Below, piece after piece: positions 62,286-64,000 of a DNA stretch of 64,000 nt. How positions within the stretch are numbered: position 1 is the first letter of the stretch; each line of letters starts with the position of its first letter. Below the pieces are notes generated by a model. It was not told the DNA's origin. It worked only from the letters and a program-made list of their open reading frames with translations, and ran no database searches. Location of the stretch: NCBI RefSeq assembly GCF_014203235.1, contig NZ_JACHIN010000006.1, positions 62,001 to 126,000 on the forward strand. Reading direction: 5' to 3'. A program made the position numbers and the translations under genes. Origin of the DNA: Nonomuraea endophytica (lineage in GTDB: Bacteria; Actinomycetota; Actinomycetes; Streptosporangiales; Streptosporangiaceae).

Positions 62286-63443
62286 TCACCAGGCGTCCCG
62301 CCGGAACGCCGCTCTGAGTTCGGAGACCAGGAGGCCGGGCTGTTCGAGGCCGGGGAAGTGGCCGCCGCGGTCCAGTTCGTGCCAGGACCGCAGGTCGTGG
62401 TAGCGGCGCTCGGCCCAGCGGCGGGCGGTCGGCCACGGCTCGGCCGGGAACAGCGAGCAGGCGGTGGGCACCGTCACCGGCTGGGCGTTCTCCGCCTCGG
62501 CGCTGCGCGGCACCCATCGCATGGTCTCCCAGTACCAGCGGGCGCTGGAGGCGCCGGTGCCGGTCAGCCAGTACAGGGCGATGGTGTCCACCTGCTGCGC
62601 CAGGCTGACTCCGCCGCCGTACTCAGGGCGCGGGTCGGAGTAGGCGGCGAACTTCTCGCCGAGCCACGCGGCCAGGCCGGCGGGCGAGTCCAGCAGGGAG
62701 TAGCCGAGCGTCTGGGGGCGGGTGGCCATGATCATCGCGAAGCCGTAGCCGTCGGCCAGGTGCGTGTCGCGGCGTTCCAGCATGCGCTGTTCCGCCGGGT
62801 CCGGGGCGATCCGGTCCTCCGGCAGGGGTGAGGCGAGTGGCATGGTCAGGTGCAGGCCGATGACGCGTTCGGGGGCCAGGCGGGCGAGTTCGGTACTGAC
62901 GAACGCGCCCCAGTCGCCGCCGTGCGCGCCGAACCGCTCGTAGCCGAGCAGGGTCATCAGGTCGGCCCACGCGCGCGCCGTGCGCCCGGGGTGCCAGCCG
63001 GGTTCGCGAGGAACGCCGCTGAACCCGAACCCGGGAAGCGCCGGGACGACCACGTGGAAGGCGTCGCTCGCGGAGCCGCCGTGGGCCACGGGGTCGGTGA
63101 GCGGGCCCAGGACGTTCTCGAACTCCAGGACCGAGCCCGGCCAGCCGTGGGTCAGCAACAGGGGGGTCGCCCCGGGCTCGGGTGAACGCACGTGCCAGAA
63201 CGCGATGGGCAGGCCGTCGACGCGGACGCGGTAGTGCGGGATCGTATTCCAGCGTTCCTCCAGTGCCCGCCAGTCGTGGCCGCGCCAGGTGTCGAGGAGC
63301 GTTCTCAGCCGGTCGAGCTCAAGGCCCTGCGTGGCGTCCGGCACCGTTTCCGGCTCGGGCAGCCGTACCTCGTCGAGGCGGGTGCGCAGGCTCGCCAGGT
63401 CGCGGTCGGGGATGCGGATGGGGTAGGGCTCGATGTCAGGCAT
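62286..63443 (-). CDS. Epoxide hydrolase (N-terminal EHN domain)
   Basis: A 385-residue enzyme with the N-terminal EHN domain (PYPIRIPDRDLASLRTRL) and the alpha/beta core. It shows HGWPGS (oxyanion), the catalytic Asp in HGGDWGAF, a Tyr pair in the lid region, and the C-terminal GGHFPGLEQP histidine. It would hydrolyse epoxides to diols in the cytoplasm. It is 61 bp from the divergent-facing AraC gene on the same strand, which may regulate it. Confidence 0.91.
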   Translation of the reverse strand: MPDIEPYPIRIPDRDLASLRTRLDEVRLPEPETVPDATQGLELDRLRTLLDTWRGHDWRALEERWNTIPHYRVRVDGLPIAFWHVRSPEPGATPLLLTHGWPGSVLEFENVLGPLTDPVAHGGSASDAFHVVVPALPGFGFSGVPREPGWHPGRTARAWADLMTLLGYERFGAHGGDWGAFVSTELARLAPERVIGLHLTMPLASPLPEDRIAPDPAEQRMLERRDTHLADGYGFAMIMATRPQTLGYSLLDSPAGLAAWLGEKFAAYSDPRPEYGGGVSLAQQVDTIALYWLTGTGASSARWYWETMRWVPRSAEAENAQPVTVPTACSLFPAEPWPTARRWAERRYHDLRSWHELDRGGHFPGLEQPGLLVSELRAAFRRDAW

Positions 63444-63504
63444 GAACGAAACCCTAGGAACGTGTCACCCCGGGTGGCCATGCCGCGGATTGCCGGAAAA
63501 GCCA

Positions 63505-64000
63505 TCAGGAATTGCGGTACGCGGTCGGCCGCATGCCCGTGTGCCGCAGGAAGGCCGTCGACAGGGCGCCGGGGCCGGCGAAACCGCACAGCGGCGCGAT
63601 CTCGGCGACCGTGAGGCCGCTCTCCCGCAGCAGGCGTCGTGCCTTCTCGATCCGCAGGCGGGCCAGATAGCGATGCGGCGTCTCCCCCGTCGCCGCGCGG
63701 AACACCCGGACCAGGTGGAAGACGCTGAGGTAAACCTCGTCGGCGATGTCGGCCAGGGTGAGGGGCTCGGCGAGCCGGTCACGCATGAGGGCGATCGCCG
63801 CCCGGACGCGGGTGTCCTCCCGGGCAGGGGGCCGCTCGGTCTCCCGGGAGTGGCGGGTGAGCAGGTGGACGGAGAGGAAGGCGGCCACGGACTCGGCGTA
63901 CAGGTCGCCGATGTCGCCGGCGGCGCCGACGGCGCGTACGGCCTCCTCGATCAGCGGATCGCCCGCGGTCACGGAGGCCGCCATGCCCGGATAGTCGGGC
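63505..64000 (-). CDS. AraC family regulator, C-terminal part (runs off window)
   Basis: The visible part is the double HTH (VRAAIALMRDRLAEPLTLAD, IADEVYLSVFHLVRVFRAAT, CGFAGPGALSTAFLRHTGMR) preceded by a helical linker. The frame is open through the right edge, and an ATG at 63984 is internal to a probable sensor domain outside the window. It is 61 bp downstream-facing of the epoxide hydrolase and likely controls it. The N-terminal sensor and its ligand cannot be seen. Confidence 0.85.
   Translation of the reverse strand, partial: PDYPGMAASVTAGDPLIEEAVRAVGAAGDIGDLYAESVAAFLSVHLLTRHSRETERPPAREDTRVRAAIALMRDRLAEPLTLADIADEVYLSVFHLVRVFRAATGETPHRYLARLRIEKARRLLRESGLTVAEIAPLCGFAGPGALSTAFLRHTGMRPTAYRNS

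Overview
The window is about 64 kb of very GC-rich, densely coding DNA with frequent GTG and TTG starts. The gene content is typical of a filamentous actinomycete: mycothiol-type DinB/MDMPI proteins, a SARP-type regulator fragment, a SigE-family ECF sigma factor with a TolB-like partner, an actinobacterial cytochrome b (QcrB family), Tat-type signal peptides, and a large excess of one-component regulators. My best guess is the order Streptosporangiales (Nonomuraea-like), but this is inference from gene content only. No rRNA, tRNA, CRISPR array, complete transposon or replication origin was seen.

Layout. 0-8 kb: end of a propeller-like protein, an NmrA-like oxidoreductase, a hydrolase-OsmC fusion, a reductase-hydrolase fusion with its TetR regulator and matching operators, a flavin-fold protein and an amidase. 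8-13 kb: a respiratory island with cydAB, a divergent LysR regulator and a solitary QcrB-like cytochrome b; all three respiratory proteins have substitutions at conserved positions. 13-24 kb: MDMPI/DUF1905 pair, TetR plus a short UvrA-like ATPase, MFS exporter, AraC/VOC genes, a TetR, two tandem repeat tracts, a broken exported hydrolase, and a GntR-controlled CoA-transferase/CitE-like lyase operon. 24-33 kb: AraC, a DinB-like protein, a 1656-residue TPR-CHAT putative protease translationally coupled to an unknown partner, and a sigma factor/TolB-like pair. 33-42 kb: cis-prenyltransferase, DoxX, an NRPS relic, a Tat amidohydrolase, a lipoprotein, an MFS pump divergent from an HxlR-peroxiredoxin fusion, an alpha/beta hydrolase, a serine hydrolase and an AraC regulator. 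42-50 kb: methyltransferase, three TetR genes each with clear palindromic twin operators in their divergent promoters (haloperoxidase-like hydrolase, SnoaL-like protein, TPR-aspartyl protease), a DUF305 lipoprotein, a SARP truncated at its P-loop, and a YCII gene followed by a decayed sigma factor. 50-64 kb: a two-component system and membrane protein, a chimeric pseudogene, a TetR-controlled ABC exporter, a PucR / FAD-oxidoreductase / S9 peptidase cluster, an unknown gene, an epoxide hydrolase and the end of an AraC gene.

The common theme is small regulator-plus-enzyme modules packed head to head, with convergent genes often overlapping or only a few bases apart. At least five relics (exported hydrolase, NRPS, ECF sigma factor, DUF4239/UrtA chimera, SARP) suggest an accessory, rearranging part of the chromosome. 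The observations most worth pursuing are the CHAT-TPR two-gene cassette, the QcrB paralogue that has lost one pair of heme-ligand histidines, the divergent bd-type oxidase beside it, and the two-cysteine HxlR-peroxiredoxin fusion.
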